A stretch of DNA of 64,000 bases, taken from Arthrobacter sp. N199823 (GTDB lineage Bacteria > Actinomycetota > Actinomycetes > Actinomycetales > Micrococcaceae). The stretch lies in NCBI RefSeq assembly GCF_002929705.1, contig NZ_PJIN01000002.1, positions 310,001-374,000 on the forward strand, written 5' to 3'. The translations under genes were made by a program, and so were the position numbers. The notes below the pieces were generated by a model. The model was not told the origin of the DNA. It saw nothing but the letters and a program-made list of their open reading frames with translations, and did not search any database. This document shows, in pieces, positions 1-8,754 of the stretch; the first letter of the stretch is position 1; each line of letters opens with the position of its first letter.

Positions 1-853
1 GGAATTGGGGCAGGCGGCGGGGAACCCGGCCACCGGCAGCAGCGAGGACATCGCTGACCGAGAGGCCCTCCCACGGCTGCAGAATCACGGCCGGAACCTG
101 CTCTGCATACTGGCCTGTCTCCACAACGAACCAAGCGAGGGCATCGATGGAGCTGACGGGGGTGGCGTAGGTGCCAGGTGCTGCCACGGAGGCAATGGGG
201 GAGCTTGCCACCTTGATCAAGGACTGGGTTGTTGGGCGGCTGGGTCCTTGCACCGAGGTGGCTCGGACGGTCACTAAGGACAGCGGAGCCAGCTGGGATG
301 CTACTAATTCCAGTGCTTGTTCACCCAGGGCCTTTGACCGTGAGTAGGCCGAAAAAGGAGCGCGATCGGCGCTTTCGTCGATCACGCGGCGGTGTCCCTG
401 CACCGAGGCGCTGCTCAGGTGCACAAATCGGCGCACACCGGCATCCTTGGCAGCCAGGGCAGCGACTGTTGGCAGCAGGGCGTTGGCGCCGGTGAGCTCT
501 TGGGATTCCCCGTCGCCCGGCGTGGCCAAGCCCGCGGCATTGACCACCACGTCAAAACCGGCAAAGGCCGTGCGCAGAGCCTCCCTGCACTCGACGATAG
601 CTGAGCCAGCCGCATCCGCCTCCGCCTCGGCAACGATCTGCTGTTCCGGCTGGGATAGCTGCGCTGACTGGGGTGACTGTGCCAGCTGCGCTGACTGGGG
701 TGCCGAGCCTGAAAGTGCGGCGCTCCGCAAGCGAGGGGCGGCCATGGAGACAACCGTGGCGCCCCGTTGCATGAGCTCCTCAACAATGGCGCTCCCCACA
801 AAGCCCGAGGCGCCCAGCACCAGCCAGCGGAGCTCGGCCGGTTCAGTCGACAT
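1..853 (-). CDS. NAD-dependent epimerase/dehydratase family protein (3' end outside window)
   Basis: The protein starts MSTEPAELRWLVLGASGFVG, which gives the N-terminal Rossmann nucleotide-binding motif GASGFVG. Further on are HLSSASV and YSRSKALGE, the Ser and YxxxK catalytic positions of extended short-chain dehydrogenases. About 284 residues are visible and the C-terminus lies beyond the window edge. A Gln/Ser/Ala-rich insert (about residues 40-60, AQLAQSPQSAQLSQPEQQ) is unusual between the first Rossmann elements. Its position beside glycosyltransferases and a CapD-like dehydratase suggests nucleotide-sugar modification for a surface polysaccharide; the substrate is not readable. The family call is firm, the exact reaction is not. 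Confidence 0.85.
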   Translation of the reverse strand, partial: MSTEPAELRWLVLGASGFVGSAIVEELMQRGATVVSMAAPRLRSAALSGSAPQSAQLAQSPQSAQLSQPEQQIVAEAEADAAGSAIVECREALRTAFAGFDVVVNAAGLATPGDGESQELTGANALLPTVAALAAKDAGVRRFVHLSSASVQGHRRVIDESADRAPFSAYSRSKALGEQALELVASQLAPLSLVTVRATSVQGPSRPTTQSLIKVASSPIASVAAPGTYATPVSSIDALAWFVVETGQYAEQVPAVILQPWEGLSVSDVLAAAGGRVPRRLPQF

Positions 854-860
854 GGGAAGT

Positions 861-895
861 AACAGACTCGGTATTAGCAGACTCGGTATTAACAG
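861..895. repeat. Short tandem direct repeat (15-bp unit) upstream of the epimerase gene
   Basis: Two near-identical 15-bp units (861-875 and 876-890, core CAGACTCGGTATTA) differ at one base. They are followed by a partial third unit, and a related TAACAGACATGG lies at 905-916. The array fills the 63-bp gap between the end of the glycosyltransferase gene and the start of the epimerase gene, where the leader of the latter would lie. Confidence 0.7.
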
Positions 896-916
896 TCCGG
901 GACATAACAGACATGG

Positions 917-1888
917 TCAGTGTGAACCTTCGAGTGGGGGCATGGGGGTGAAATCGTCGGCTGCAAGAATTCGCCGCGACTCACGCCAGCCGGCGAGGAG
1001 GCGGCCGCTGCCGCGAAGAGTCTTCTCAACAGCTACCAACCGCAGCAGTTCCTTGGAAGCTGTTAAGAGGGTGCCGAGGGCAAAACCCACGGGGTTGAAG
1101 CAGCCATGGACGCGCAAGTACTGGCCCACCAATCCACGGTTGCGCATGACGTAGAAACGGCTCAGATCCGAAGAATCGTTCAGGTGCCGAATGCCCAGAT
1201 CCAGACTGCGCTGAACACGCACCTTGTGCAACACAAATTCGTTGACATACCGGACCGGGCGCTGCAGGGATACCTGCCAGCCGTAGACCGTGTCATCCCA
1301 GTTCAGGAAAAACCGGGGGTCCGGCAGTCCTACGGACCGGGCCGCGTCGGCATGGAGCAGCATGCCTTCAAAGCAGCCAACATTGGTGGCAAATTCATTT
1401 GACGCAGCGAAGACGTCGCCCCGGACAGGCAGGGGGAAGCCCAAAAAGGTGCTGAAGTTGTTTTGCCAGAAGAATGGCTTTCCCTCGGCATCGTAGCGGC
1501 GGCCAATGATGGCGTCGTATTTTTCCATCCACGGACCGAAGGCACCGATGGCATCTGGAACGCAAGTGACGTCGTCGTCCATCAACCACATCCACTGCGC
1601 GCCCTGAGCCAAAGCCCGCTCTACCCCTGCGGAAAATCCGCCAGCGCCACCGGTGTTCTCGGCCAGCTGGTGGTGGAAGACGGCAATGGGCGTGGGCAAG
1701 GCAGCAAACCGCGTGCTGGCGTTCTCGATGACCGAGGAGGTGGTGTCGGTGCTGGCATTGTTGACCACAATGACACCGTCCGGGGCAGGATTCAGCGCGG
1801 CAACGGAGTCCAAAAGCCCCGCCAGATAGTCAGCCCGGTTGAACGTGGTGATGACGATGAAGAACTGCTCACGGCGGCCCAGACTCAA
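917..1888 (-). CDS. Family 2 glycosyltransferase (second of a coupled pair)
   Basis: A 323-residue GT-A glycosyltransferase of family 2: the N-terminus FFIVITTFNRADYL is the donor-binding strand, VIVVNNAST follows, and WLMDDDVTC carries the metal-binding DDD motif. The frame stays open far upstream, but that part is low-quality sequence overlapping the previous gene. A TTG at 1888 overlaps the upstream stop (TTGA), has an AGGA about 8-10 nt before it, and puts the start just ahead of the first strand. The MDDD motif and overall pattern resemble galactofuranosyl- or rhamnosyltransferases of actinobacterial walls (GlfT/WbbL type). Acceptor and donor are inferred only at that level. Confidence 0.85.
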   Translation of the reverse strand: MSLGRREQFFIVITTFNRADYLAGLLDSVAALNPAPDGVIVVNNASTDTTSSVIENASTRFAALPTPIAVFHHQLAENTGGAGGFSAGVERALAQGAQWMWLMDDDVTCVPDAIGAFGPWMEKYDAIIGRRYDAEGKPFFWQNNFSTFLGFPLPVRGDVFAASNEFATNVGCFEGMLLHADAARSVGLPDPRFFLNWDDTVYGWQVSLQRPVRYVNEFVLHKVRVQRSLDLGIRHLNDSSDLSRFYVMRNRGLVGQYLRVHGCFNPVGFALGTLLTASKELLRLVAVEKTLRGSGRLLAGWRESRRILAADDFTPMPPLEGSH

Positions 1889-2784
1889 AACTTCTGGTCC
1901 TTCATGGGACCGAACTTGGCCCCGCGCAGCCCCGCACCATAGGTACTGGCCCACTTGGCCAGGCCCTTGAGATCGCCCTTTTTGAGGAAGAACAGGGGAT
2001 ACCCGACGGCGTCGGCCACCAAGGAGCGCACGCGGCGGTGCTTGCGGGTGAGGAATCCGCGGTTGCGGTAGTAGTAGAAACGCTTGAACGGGGTCTCTGG
2101 CACCAGGACGTGGAGGCGATCGCCCAGTACCTCCTGCACCTCGCCCCAACCTGCGGGGTGGGTCAGTGCTACGGAGGTCACGGTGCCAAACTTCACCTTC
2201 GCCGCACGCAGGCGCAACATGAAATCAGTTTCGTCACCGCGGATGAACAAGCGCAGATCCGGCAGACCCACCTTGAAGAACACGTCGGTGCGGATCAGTG
2301 CGCCGTTGAAGAACTGGCCCACGTTGTCAATGAATCCCAAGGGCTCCACCACCGAGCGCTCGTGGGTCAGGTGACCGTCAATGCGGAACGGGAAGGAGAG
2401 CTTGGTGGGCTCACCAGGTGCCACAATCAAGGGCACCACAACATCGAGGTTGCGGTCTTTCGCTGCGGCCAGCAGGGTAGCCAGGCAGGCAGGGTCTTCC
2501 GGGTGAGCGTCGTCGTCCATGATCCAGATCCACTGCGCACCAGAGGCAATGGCGTTCAGGATGGCCAGCGAGAAACCGCCGGCGCCGCCCAGATTTGCCA
2601 GTGAACGCACATACGTCACCTCGGCCGGAGCGGCAGCAGCAATCTCACGAACGTCGGCCGTGCCCGAATCGACCAAGGCGATGGCATGGGGTGTGTGGGT
2701 TTGCTGTGCGAGGGCACCCAGCAGTGTTCGCACATCGTCCGGCCGGTCAAAGGTGACGGCGGCGACGGCTACGGTGTCTGTCAA
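1885..2784 (-). CDS. Family 2 glycosyltransferase (first of a coupled pair)
   Basis: A 299-residue paralogue of the next gene: VAVAAVTFDRPDDV at the N-terminus, NLGGAGGFSLAI in the middle and WIMDDDAHPEDP as the catalytic-site motif. The reading frame is open further upstream, but a TTG at 2784 has a good ribosome site (GAGAGGA, 9 nt away) and leads straight into the first strand, so I prefer it. The stop overlaps the TTG start of the following glycosyltransferase, so the two are probably made in fixed ratio and may act consecutively on one lipid-linked glycan. Sugar specificity cannot be told. Confidence 0.85.
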   Translation of the reverse strand: MTDTVAVAAVTFDRPDDVRTLLGALAQQTHTPHAIALVDSGTADVREIAAAAPAEVTYVRSLANLGGAGGFSLAILNAIASGAQWIWIMDDDAHPEDPACLATLLAAAKDRNLDVVVPLIVAPGEPTKLSFPFRIDGHLTHERSVVEPLGFIDNVGQFFNGALIRTDVFFKVGLPDLRLFIRGDETDFMLRLRAAKVKFGTVTSVALTHPAGWGEVQEVLGDRLHVLVPETPFKRFYYYRNRGFLTRKHRRVRSLVADAVGYPLFFLKKGDLKGLAKWASTYGAGLRGAKFGPMKDQKF

Positions 2785-2984
2785 GGTGGAGAGTCCTCTC
2801 GGGTGGTGCCCGCGGCGTTGCGCGGCATCCGGAACGGCTGAAGAGTATGTAATCATCGTCAAGGGAATACTATTCTTGTGTACCTTCCACTTTAGTACAG
2901 TCGCCATCATCGACTTCATTACACCGTGGACACCAGTGCCCCGCCGAAAAAGATCTTTGGCAGAAAACGGAAATACGAATCACG

Positions 2985-4868
2985 TTGAATACCACCAGTA
3001 CGCAGCCAGGCGGAAAATCCGCGCTCACTTCCGCGGAAAGCGATCGTAAGCCGCGCTTGTGGCTATGGTCACAGGCGATCCTGGATTCTTTCGCGTGGAC
3101 TGTGGCGCTCTTCCTGGCCGTACTGCTGCGTTACGAGCTGGATATTCACCTCATTAACTTCGCTGGACTGGGCATTTTGGTGGCCGTGGCTGTTGCCACA
3201 CAGCTGATTGCCGGCTGGTACATGGCCCTGTACCGCGGCCGCTACACCTTCGGCAGCATTCACGAGGCCCGCGTGCTCGTGGCAGTGACACTGATTGTGT
3301 GTGTTGTGACAAGTATTGTCTTGTCCATCTTCATCAGCGAGCTCCACGTGGCCCGCTCTGTGGCCGTCATTGCGTTCCCGTTCGCGGCATTGTCAATGGC
3401 CGCGATCCGCTACGCCAAACGCCTTTACGTAGAGGGCAAACCGATTTTTGGTGAGGAGGCGCAAAAGACTCTTATTTACGGTGCCGGCTTCCTCGGCAAC
3501 TCACTGGTTACCCGTATGGTGCAGGATCCGGAATCGCCTTACGTTCCCGTTGGTTTGGTGGATGATGACGCCACGAAAAAGCACCTGCGACTGAGTTCGG
3601 TGAGTGTGATTGGCGGCGGTCACGAGCTTCCTGAGCTGATCAAGCGCACCAAGTCCACGGTGGTTGTTTTGGCGATGGCGCACCTGAGTTCCAAAAGGAT
3701 CAGGGAGATCTCCGACAGCGTCTCCGGCCTTGGCGTCAAGGTTTTGATTCTGCCCCCGCTCCAAGAGATGCTCAGCCCGGACACCAACCGGGATCACCAA
3801 GGCGGCCTGACGGACTTCCGCGAAATTGATGTGGCCGATCTCATTGGCCGAACCCCCGTTGAAACCGAAGTGGAGCAAATTGCCGGATACATCAGGGGCA
3901 AGCGCGTTCTGGTCACGGGAGCCGGCGGATCCATTGGATCTGAGCTGTGCCGCCAACTGAGCAGTTTCTCACCTGCCGAGTTGATCATGCTGGACCGTGA
4001 TGAGTCCGGTCTCCAGCACACACAGCTTTCCATTGAAGGCCATGGGCTGCTGGACAATGAAAATATTGTCTTGGCAGACATCCGCGACGCCGACTCCTTG
4101 AATGAAATCTTTGCCGTACGCCGCCCGGAAGTGGTCTTCCACGCCGCAGCGCTCAAGCACGCACCGCTGCTGCAGATGTACCCGCAAGAGGGTTGGAAAA
4201 CCAATGTTCTGGGATCGCTGAATGTTCTCCAGGCCGCCCGCAGCGTGGGGGTGGAAACGTATGTCAACATCTCCACCGACAAGGCAGCCAGCCCCACCAC
4301 GGCGCTGGGACACTCCAAGCGAGCGGCGGAGAAGCTCACCTCGTGGATGGCGGGTCAGACGCAGCAACGTTACGTCTCCGTCCGATTCGGAAATGTCCTC
4401 GGCAGCCGCGGCTCCATGCTTCCGCTCTTCACCGATCAAATCAACAAGGGCGGTCCTGTGACCGTGACGCACCCCGACATCACGCGCTTCTTCATGACCA
4501 TCCCCGAGGCCTGCCAGCTGGTCATCCAGGCCGGCGCCATTGGCCATGGCGGTGACGTGTTGATCCTGGATATGGGTGAACCCGTGCGCATCCTGGACGT
4601 GGCCGAACGCATGATTGCCATGTCCGGGCGCAGCATCGAAATCAAGATCACGGGCCTTCGACCCTCGGAAAAGCTCCATGAGCAGCTCACGGGTGACGAT
4701 GAAATCAAGGATCCGGACGGTCACCCCAAGATCTCCCATACGCATGCCAAACCACTGGACCCGGCAGATCTTGATCTTGCACTGTGGCTCCAGCGCTGTC
4801 AGGACGAGGCTGGCCCCAATGGTGCCAGTATTGATGATTCCGACGGCGACGTTGCGGCAGGCGCCTAA
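2985..4868 (+). CDS. Membrane nucleoside-diphosphate-sugar dehydratase, CapD/FlaA1/PglF family
   Basis: At 627 residues this is the full-length membrane form: about four N-terminal transmembrane helices (residues 25-130), a first nucleotide-binding region (YGAGFLGNS), then the catalytic Rossmann domain with GAGGSIGSELCRQ near residue 311. It matches UDP-GlcNAc 4,6-dehydratase-like enzymes that supply deoxy-amino sugars for polysaccharides or protein glycans. The catalytic stretch STDKAASPTTALGHSK (about 431-446) has Leu where short-chain dehydrogenases have Tyr and many large family members have Met. The start is TTG with a poor ribosome site. The gene is divergent from the glycosyltransferase pair and its stop overlaps the next start by one base, so the two form one unit. 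Confidence 0.9.
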   Translation: MNTTSTQPGGKSALTSAESDRKPRLWLWSQAILDSFAWTVALFLAVLLRYELDIHLINFAGLGILVAVAVATQLIAGWYMALYRGRYTFGSIHEARVLVAVTLIVCVVTSIVLSIFISELHVARSVAVIAFPFAALSMAAIRYAKRLYVEGKPIFGEEAQKTLIYGAGFLGNSLVTRMVQDPESPYVPVGLVDDDATKKHLRLSSVSVIGGGHELPELIKRTKSTVVVLAMAHLSSKRIREISDSVSGLGVKVLILPPLQEMLSPDTNRDHQGGLTDFREIDVADLIGRTPVETEVEQIAGYIRGKRVLVTGAGGSIGSELCRQLSSFSPAELIMLDRDESGLQHTQLSIEGHGLLDNENIVLADIRDADSLNEIFAVRRPEVVFHAAALKHAPLLQMYPQEGWKTNVLGSLNVLQAARSVGVETYVNISTDKAASPTTALGHSKRAAEKLTSWMAGQTQQRYVSVRFGNVLGSRGSMLPLFTDQINKGGPVTVTHPDITRFFMTIPEACQLVIQAGAIGHGGDVLILDMGEPVRILDVAERMIAMSGRSIEIKITGLRPSEKLHEQLTGDDEIKDPDGHPKISHTHAKPLDPADLDLALWLQRCQDEAGPNGASIDDSDGDVAAGA

Positions 4869-5902
4869 TGGAAACCTGGGCACAAATCACCGTAGGGGCC
4901 ACTGCGCTGGTATTGGCACTGGTCCTGCCATTCTTTGTCCGGCCCCTTTTGGCGAGGGCAGGCGTTCTTGATGTGCCGAACGCCCGTTCCTCCCACACCA
5001 CACCGACCATCCGCGGCATGGGAATTACGACGGCGGTTGCCTTGCCTGCCGCCGTCTTGGTCGCCGTCTTTTTGCCCCAGTCGGGGAACACGCGCCAAGG
5101 CGCGCTGACGCTGGTAGTGATTCTCGGCGTCGTACTGGCCGCCAGTGCCATTGGCTGGATGGAAGATATTCGGGGCTTGTCCGTGAAGGTCCGTGCCGGG
5201 CTGCAATTGGCCGTGGGTGGCCTCGCTACCGCTGCGGTCGCCATTCTTGACCCGGGGCAGCAGCAGTTATGGCTGATTCCGGTGGGTGCCATTGCGGTGG
5301 CCGCCTATGTCAACGTGGCCAACTTCATGGATGGCATCAACGGAATTTCCGGCACCCACGGATTGCTGGTGGGCGGCTTCTATGCCTACGCCGGGTACGC
5401 CGCCGGGCACGGTTGGATGGTTTATGTGGGTATCGCGATCGCTCTCGCGTTTGCCGGCTTCCTGCCCTGGAACCTGAGCCGGAACAAGGTTTTTCTCGGG
5501 GATGTGGGCAGCTATTTACTCGGGGCCTCGATCGCGGTCACGGCAATGTGTGCGTTCCTGGCCGGTGTGCCGGTGGAGTACATCTTCTCGCCCGTATTGA
5601 TTTATCTGGTGGATACCTTTGTGACGTTTTTGCGCAGGCTGCTGGCCGGTGAACGCTGGTATGCAGCGCACCGGGCGCATGTGTACCAGCGCCTGACCAT
5701 TGTGGGTTTGAGCCATCTTCAGGCCACGGCAGTGGTGTGCCTGGCAACCATCGTGGTGAGCATCTTGGGCATTGTGGCCGCCGAGGGTGGCAGTGCCACA
5801 CGCGTGCTGGCCACCGCAGTCGGGTTCGCCGTGGTGCTGGGGTACTTGCGCACACCAACGCTCTTTCAGAGTTTCTTCCGTCGCCGGGCTCGGAAGGAAT
5901 AG
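4868..5902 (+). CDS. WecA/MraY-type undecaprenyl-phosphate sugar-1-phosphate transferase
   Basis: A polytopic membrane protein of 344 residues. Diagnostic motifs are the N-terminal DVPNARSSHTTPTIRGMG, the Mg/nucleotide motif NFMDGING and the LGDVGSYLLG loop, all features of the polyprenyl-phosphate N-acetylhexosamine-1-phosphate transferase family. It would start a lipid-linked glycan at the cytoplasmic face. MraY itself normally sits in a division/cell-wall cluster, which this is not, so a WecA/TagO-like role is more likely. It overlaps the preceding dehydratase stop (TAATG). Confidence 0.9.
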   Translation: METWAQITVGATALVLALVLPFFVRPLLARAGVLDVPNARSSHTTPTIRGMGITTAVALPAAVLVAVFLPQSGNTRQGALTLVVILGVVLAASAIGWMEDIRGLSVKVRAGLQLAVGGLATAAVAILDPGQQQLWLIPVGAIAVAAYVNVANFMDGINGISGTHGLLVGGFYAYAGYAAGHGWMVYVGIAIALAFAGFLPWNLSRNKVFLGDVGSYLLGASIAVTAMCAFLAGVPVEYIFSPVLIYLVDTFVTFLRRLLAGERWYAAHRAHVYQRLTIVGLSHLQATAVVCLATIVVSILGIVAAEGGSATRVLATAVGFAVVLGYLRTPTLFQSFFRRRARKE

Positions 5903-6014
5903 CCCGCCTAGCGCCAGTGCTGCCGCCGGCTGAAGCTCCCGCTGCGGCTCCCGCGTTGAGGTGTCCGGTCCCGGCTATCCGGCACTGGCCGTCGAAGCAG
6001 AGTTCTATCTCATG

Positions 6015-6020
6015 TAGAAT
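6015..6020 (+). promoter_or_regulatory. Possible -10 element for the atp operon
   Basis: TAGAAT lies in the 247-bp gap before the ATP synthase cluster, with a weak TCGAAG 17 bp upstream. It would give a leader of about 125 nt before the first gene. The -35 is poor, so this is a suggestion only. Nothing else convincing was seen in the gap. Confidence 0.3.
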
Positions 6021-6149
6021 TGTCGGTGGTGACACTCACCGCCCTCTTTCCATGCCGCGAACCGGTAATGCAGTTGTGCAATACTGTTTTGCAGCTGTGC
6101 CGTGGAAGGCCTGAGAAACGAGGGGATCGAACCCCTGGATGGAGTTCAC

Positions 6150-6671
6150 ATGAAGGACGCAAGCGCGAATAATAGCGCTGCACCAGGGCCTTTGACGGCC
6201 TCGGGTCCCAGTGCGAGCCCCAGTTGGAACATCTTGAAAAAGTGCCTTCTGGTGGACGGTGCGCTGGTCATTATTATGGCGCTACTGGCTTTCATCTTTA
6301 GCGATACGCACGGCGTGATTAGCGTGCTGTTCGGTTCCTTGTTGGTGATCGCCTTCTTTGGCCTGAGCCTGCTGGTGGGTCACTTGTTCAGCAAACGGAT
6401 GCCTGAAGCGGTTATGGGCATCTTTGTCATGACCTACTTTGTGAAGGTGGTGGGTTTCGCAGCGGTGATGTTTGCGCTGGGGACCCCTGCCTGGCTGAAC
6501 AAGCCCTGGTTTGCCGGGGCGGCAGTGGTAGCTGTGCTTGCCTGGCAAGCCACGGAAATTGCGATATTCATCAAACAGCGTTTCTTGCTGTTTGATGAAT
6601 CAGCTGTTGTGGCCTCCCCTCGTGGGGAAGTCTCCGATGGTAGCGAAAAAAAGGATCCTCCCCATGTCTAA
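6150..6671 (+). CDS. Small membrane protein at the head of the ATP synthase operon
   Basis: A 173-residue protein with about four transmembrane helices (residues 30-135) and polar ends. I chose ATG 6150 because GGAG lies 5 nt upstream; the longer frame adds unlikely residues. Position before atpZ and atpB is that of the AtpI-like proteins that assist c-ring assembly, and the four-helix layout fits, but I see no diagnostic motif. Its stop overlaps the next start by 8 bp. Confidence 0.75.
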   Translation: MKDASANNSAAPGPLTASGPSASPSWNILKKCLLVDGALVIIMALLAFIFSDTHGVISVLFGSLLVIAFFGLSLLVGHLFSKRMPEAVMGIFVMTYFVKVVGFAAVMFALGTPAWLNKPWFAGAAVVAVLAWQATEIAIFIKQRFLLFDESAVVASPRGEVSDGSEKKDPPHV

Positions 6672-6918
6672 GAAGATGCCCGACGCCGGTCAGCCCGATC
6701 ATGTAGTAATCCCCCCGACGGCTAATGCCGGAAAGCTGGACTACACCTACATTATTGGCGGAATCCTGCTCTGGGGTTTGATAGGGTGGGGACTGGACTT
6801 TTTATTGCAAAGTTCTTGGATTGTGTTTGCTGCGCTTCCCATTGGAGCCGCATGCGGATACTTTCTGGCCCGGCATTATCAAAGGCATGGCCGCCCTGAC
6901 AGTGACCAGAAGCAATGA
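6664..6918 (+). CDS. AtpZ/AtpI-family small membrane protein
   Basis: 84 residues with two hydrophobic helices: YTYIIGGILLWGLIGWGLDF and the segment IVFAALPIGAACGYFLARHY. Two glycine-rich helices joined by a short turn, just upstream of subunit a, are typical of the AtpZ/ATP synthase protein I group. ATG 6664 overlaps the previous gene; a longer frame from 6538 runs through that gene and is not credible. Confidence 0.8.
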   Translation: MSKKMPDAGQPDHVVIPPTANAGKLDYTYIIGGILLWGLIGWGLDFLLQSSWIVFAALPIGAACGYFLARHYQRHGRPDSDQKQ

Positions 6919-7009
6919 GATCCACCAACAGACTTTCCTACGGTGCGCACCATCTTATGATGGGCCACCATACTTGCCCTTTGACCGAAACTGCAGAGAG
7001 GACAGCGCG

Positions 7010-7822
7010 TTGACCGCGTTTGCGCTTCCGATGGCCTCGAATGACGGTGGCTTCGTTCCACCGACAATTAGTGACACCCACCTCCCCGACATCCTTCCCT
7101 GGATGGCTGAATACGGCACAGGGCTAGGCAAGCAGATGATCATGGTCATCTTGTCGGTGGTGCTGATCACTGTTTTCTTTAAAGTTGCGATCCGAAACCC
7201 GAAATTGGTTCCGGGCCGAGTCCAGTTCTTCGCCGAAGGCTTCTACAGCTTTGCGCGAAACACTGTTGGCCGCGACATCATGGGTGAGAAAAACTTCCGC
7301 CCGTGGATCCCGCTGCTCTTCTCAGTGTTCTTGTTTGTGCTGCTAAACAACATCTTCGGTGCAATCCCGCTGTTGCAGCTGCCTTCCTTCTCCCACGCGG
7401 GTAGTGCTTACGCTATCGCGCTGATCATCTACTTCACGTGGATTGCAGTAGGCGTGCAGAAGCACGGTATCCGTTACTTCAAGCTGGCAGTTGTCCCCAC
7501 CGGTGTTCCCGGTTGGATTTTGCCTTTGCTCGTGCCTTTGGAAATCATTTCCAACTTCATCGTTCGCCCGTTGACGCACTCCTTGCGTTTGATGGCAACG
7601 ATGCTTGCAGGTCACATGATTGTGGTCTTGGCAGGCAGCGGCGCACAGTACTTGATCATGGAACAAGACAGCATCCTGCTCAACGCCACCGGCGTTGCAG
7701 TCATTGCTGGTTCAGTCGCAATGTACTTCCTGGAATTGCTGATCATGGTTCTGCAGGCATTTGTCTTTACTCTGCTGACCGCGATCTACATCCAGGGCAG
7801 CCTTGACGCTGACGCACACTAA
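7010..7822 (+). CDS. atpB: F1Fo ATP synthase subunit a
   Basis: 270 residues, five to six membrane helices. The conserved helix around [20 protein letters not shown] contains the essential Arg that faces the c-ring. The start is TTG 7010 ([13 protein letters not shown]...), with GAGAGGA 7 nt upstream; the open frame before it lacks a ribosome site and reads as non-coding. Subunit a forms the proton half-channels in the membrane. First structural gene of atpBEFHAGDC. Confidence 0.97.
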   Translation: MTAFALPMASNDGGFVPPTISDTHLPDILPWMAEYGTGLGKQMIMVILSVVLITVFFKVAIRNPKLVPGRVQFFAEGFYSFARNTVGRDIMGEKNFRPWIPLLFSVFLFVLLNNIFGAIPLLQLPSFSHAGSAYAIALIIYFTWIAVGVQKHGIRYFKLAVVPTGVPGWILPLLVPLEIISNFIVRPLTHSLRLMATMLAGHMIVVLAGSGAQYLIMEQDSILLNATGVAVIAGSVAMYFLELLIMVLQAFVFTLLTAIYIQGSLDADAH

Positions 7823-7911
7823 AATTTTTCCCCCGTTTTACCACTAGCTTCCCCCTCAAAGAATCACCTCACAACCTGCCGGTACAAAGCCGGTATCTTG
7901 AAAGGAACCAA

Positions 7912-8127
7912 ATGGAACTCCACGGCTCGCTCAACATGATTGGCTACGGCCTGGCCGCAATTGGCTCGGCTATCGGTGTTGGCATGATCTTCGCTGCTTA
8001 CATCAACGGTGTAGCTCGTCAGCCGGAAGCCCAGCGCATCCTGCAGCCCATCGCTCTGCTTGGCTTCGCCCTTGCAGAAGCACTGGCTATCCTTGGCCTG
8101 GTCTTCGCCTTCGTTGTTGGCGTCTAG
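7912..8127 (+). CDS. atpE: F1Fo ATP synthase subunit c
   Basis: 71-residue two-helix hairpin. Helix 1 is the glycine-rich [15 protein letters not shown], the polar loop is ARQPE, and helix 2 has the proton-carrying carboxylate Glu56 (FALAEALAI). No extra Na+-ligand signature is apparent, so proton coupling is likely. A strong AAAGGAA ribosome site precedes ATG, in keeping with the high copy number of this subunit. A small hairpin follows the gene. Confidence 0.98.
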   Translation: MELHGSLNMIGYGLAAIGSAIGVGMIFAAYINGVARQPEAQRILQPIALLGFALAEALAILGLVFAFVVGV

Positions 8128-8143
8128 TCCTAAGACTTCTTCT

Positions 8144-8158
8144 CCCCGTTCTTCGGGG
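8144..8158 (+). promoter_or_regulatory. Small hairpin between atpE and atpF
   Basis: CCCCG-TTCTT-CGGGG forms a 5-bp GC stem 16 nt after the atpE stop. It is not followed by a T run. It could stabilise the upstream atpE message or reduce read-through slightly. Confidence 0.45.
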
Positions 8159-8202
8159 CTGAATTGTTCATGGACGAATATCAGATTAAGGATAAGTGAG
8201 AA

Positions 8203-8754
8203 ATGGTTACCGCAGCAGTAATTCTCGCTAGCGAGGGTGCAAACCCGCTCCTGCCTAACTGGTGGGAAGTTCTAGTCACCGCTGTAGCTTTCGCTGTCCT
8301 GCTCTTTGTGGTGAAGAAGTTCATCGCACCTACCTTTGAGAAGTCATACACGGACCGTGTAGAAGCTATCGAAGGTGGGATTGAGAAGGCAGAAGAGGCT
8401 CAGGCCGAAGCTAATGCCCTCCTGGAGCAGTACAAGGCCCAACTGATGGACGCTCGCACGGAAGCTAACAGCATCCGCGAGACCGCCCGTGCAGAAGGTG
8501 CCCAGATCCTGGCTGACCTGAAGGCGAAGGCTGCAGAGGAATCTGCTCGCATCACCGCTCAGGCCCAGGTTCAGATCGAGTCCGAGCGTGTTGCCGCAGT
8601 GAACTCCCTCCGTACCGAGGTTGGCACTCTGGCGACGTCGTTGGCAGGCAAGATTGTCGGCGAAGCACTCAACGATGACGCACGTTCAAACCGCGTAGTT
8701 GATCGCTTCCTGGCTGACTTGGAAGCACAGTCGAACGCGGGTGTATCGAAGTAA
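8203..8754 (+). CDS. atpF: F1Fo ATP synthase subunit b
   Basis: 183 residues: one membrane helix near residues 23-45 (EVLVTAVAFAVLLFVVKKF), then a long charged Ala/Glu-rich helix (about 55-175) with the look of the right-handed coiled coil of the peripheral stalk. It links Fo to F1. Its TAA overlaps the atpH ATG by one base. Confidence 0.97.
   Translation: MVTAAVILASEGANPLLPNWWEVLVTAVAFAVLLFVVKKFIAPTFEKSYTDRVEAIEGGIEKAEEAQAEANALLEQYKAQLMDARTEANSIRETARAEGAQILADLKAKAAEESARITAQAQVQIESERVAAVNSLRTEVGTLATSLAGKIVGEALNDDARSNRVVDRFLADLEAQSNAGVSK

Noticed and set aside
917-2149. Longer version of the first glycosyltransferase (start at 2149)
   Set aside because: The extra 87 residues are Arg/Pro-rich, overlap the upstream glycosyltransferase and precede the natural first strand; the TTG at 1888 has a ribosome site and coupling overlap.
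6119-6138. tRNA T-arm-like sequence (AGGGGATCGAACCCCTGG)
   Set aside because: The complement looks like a T arm, but no acceptor, D or anticodon arms can be formed around it on either strand; the neighbouring sequence belongs to the first atp-cluster gene.
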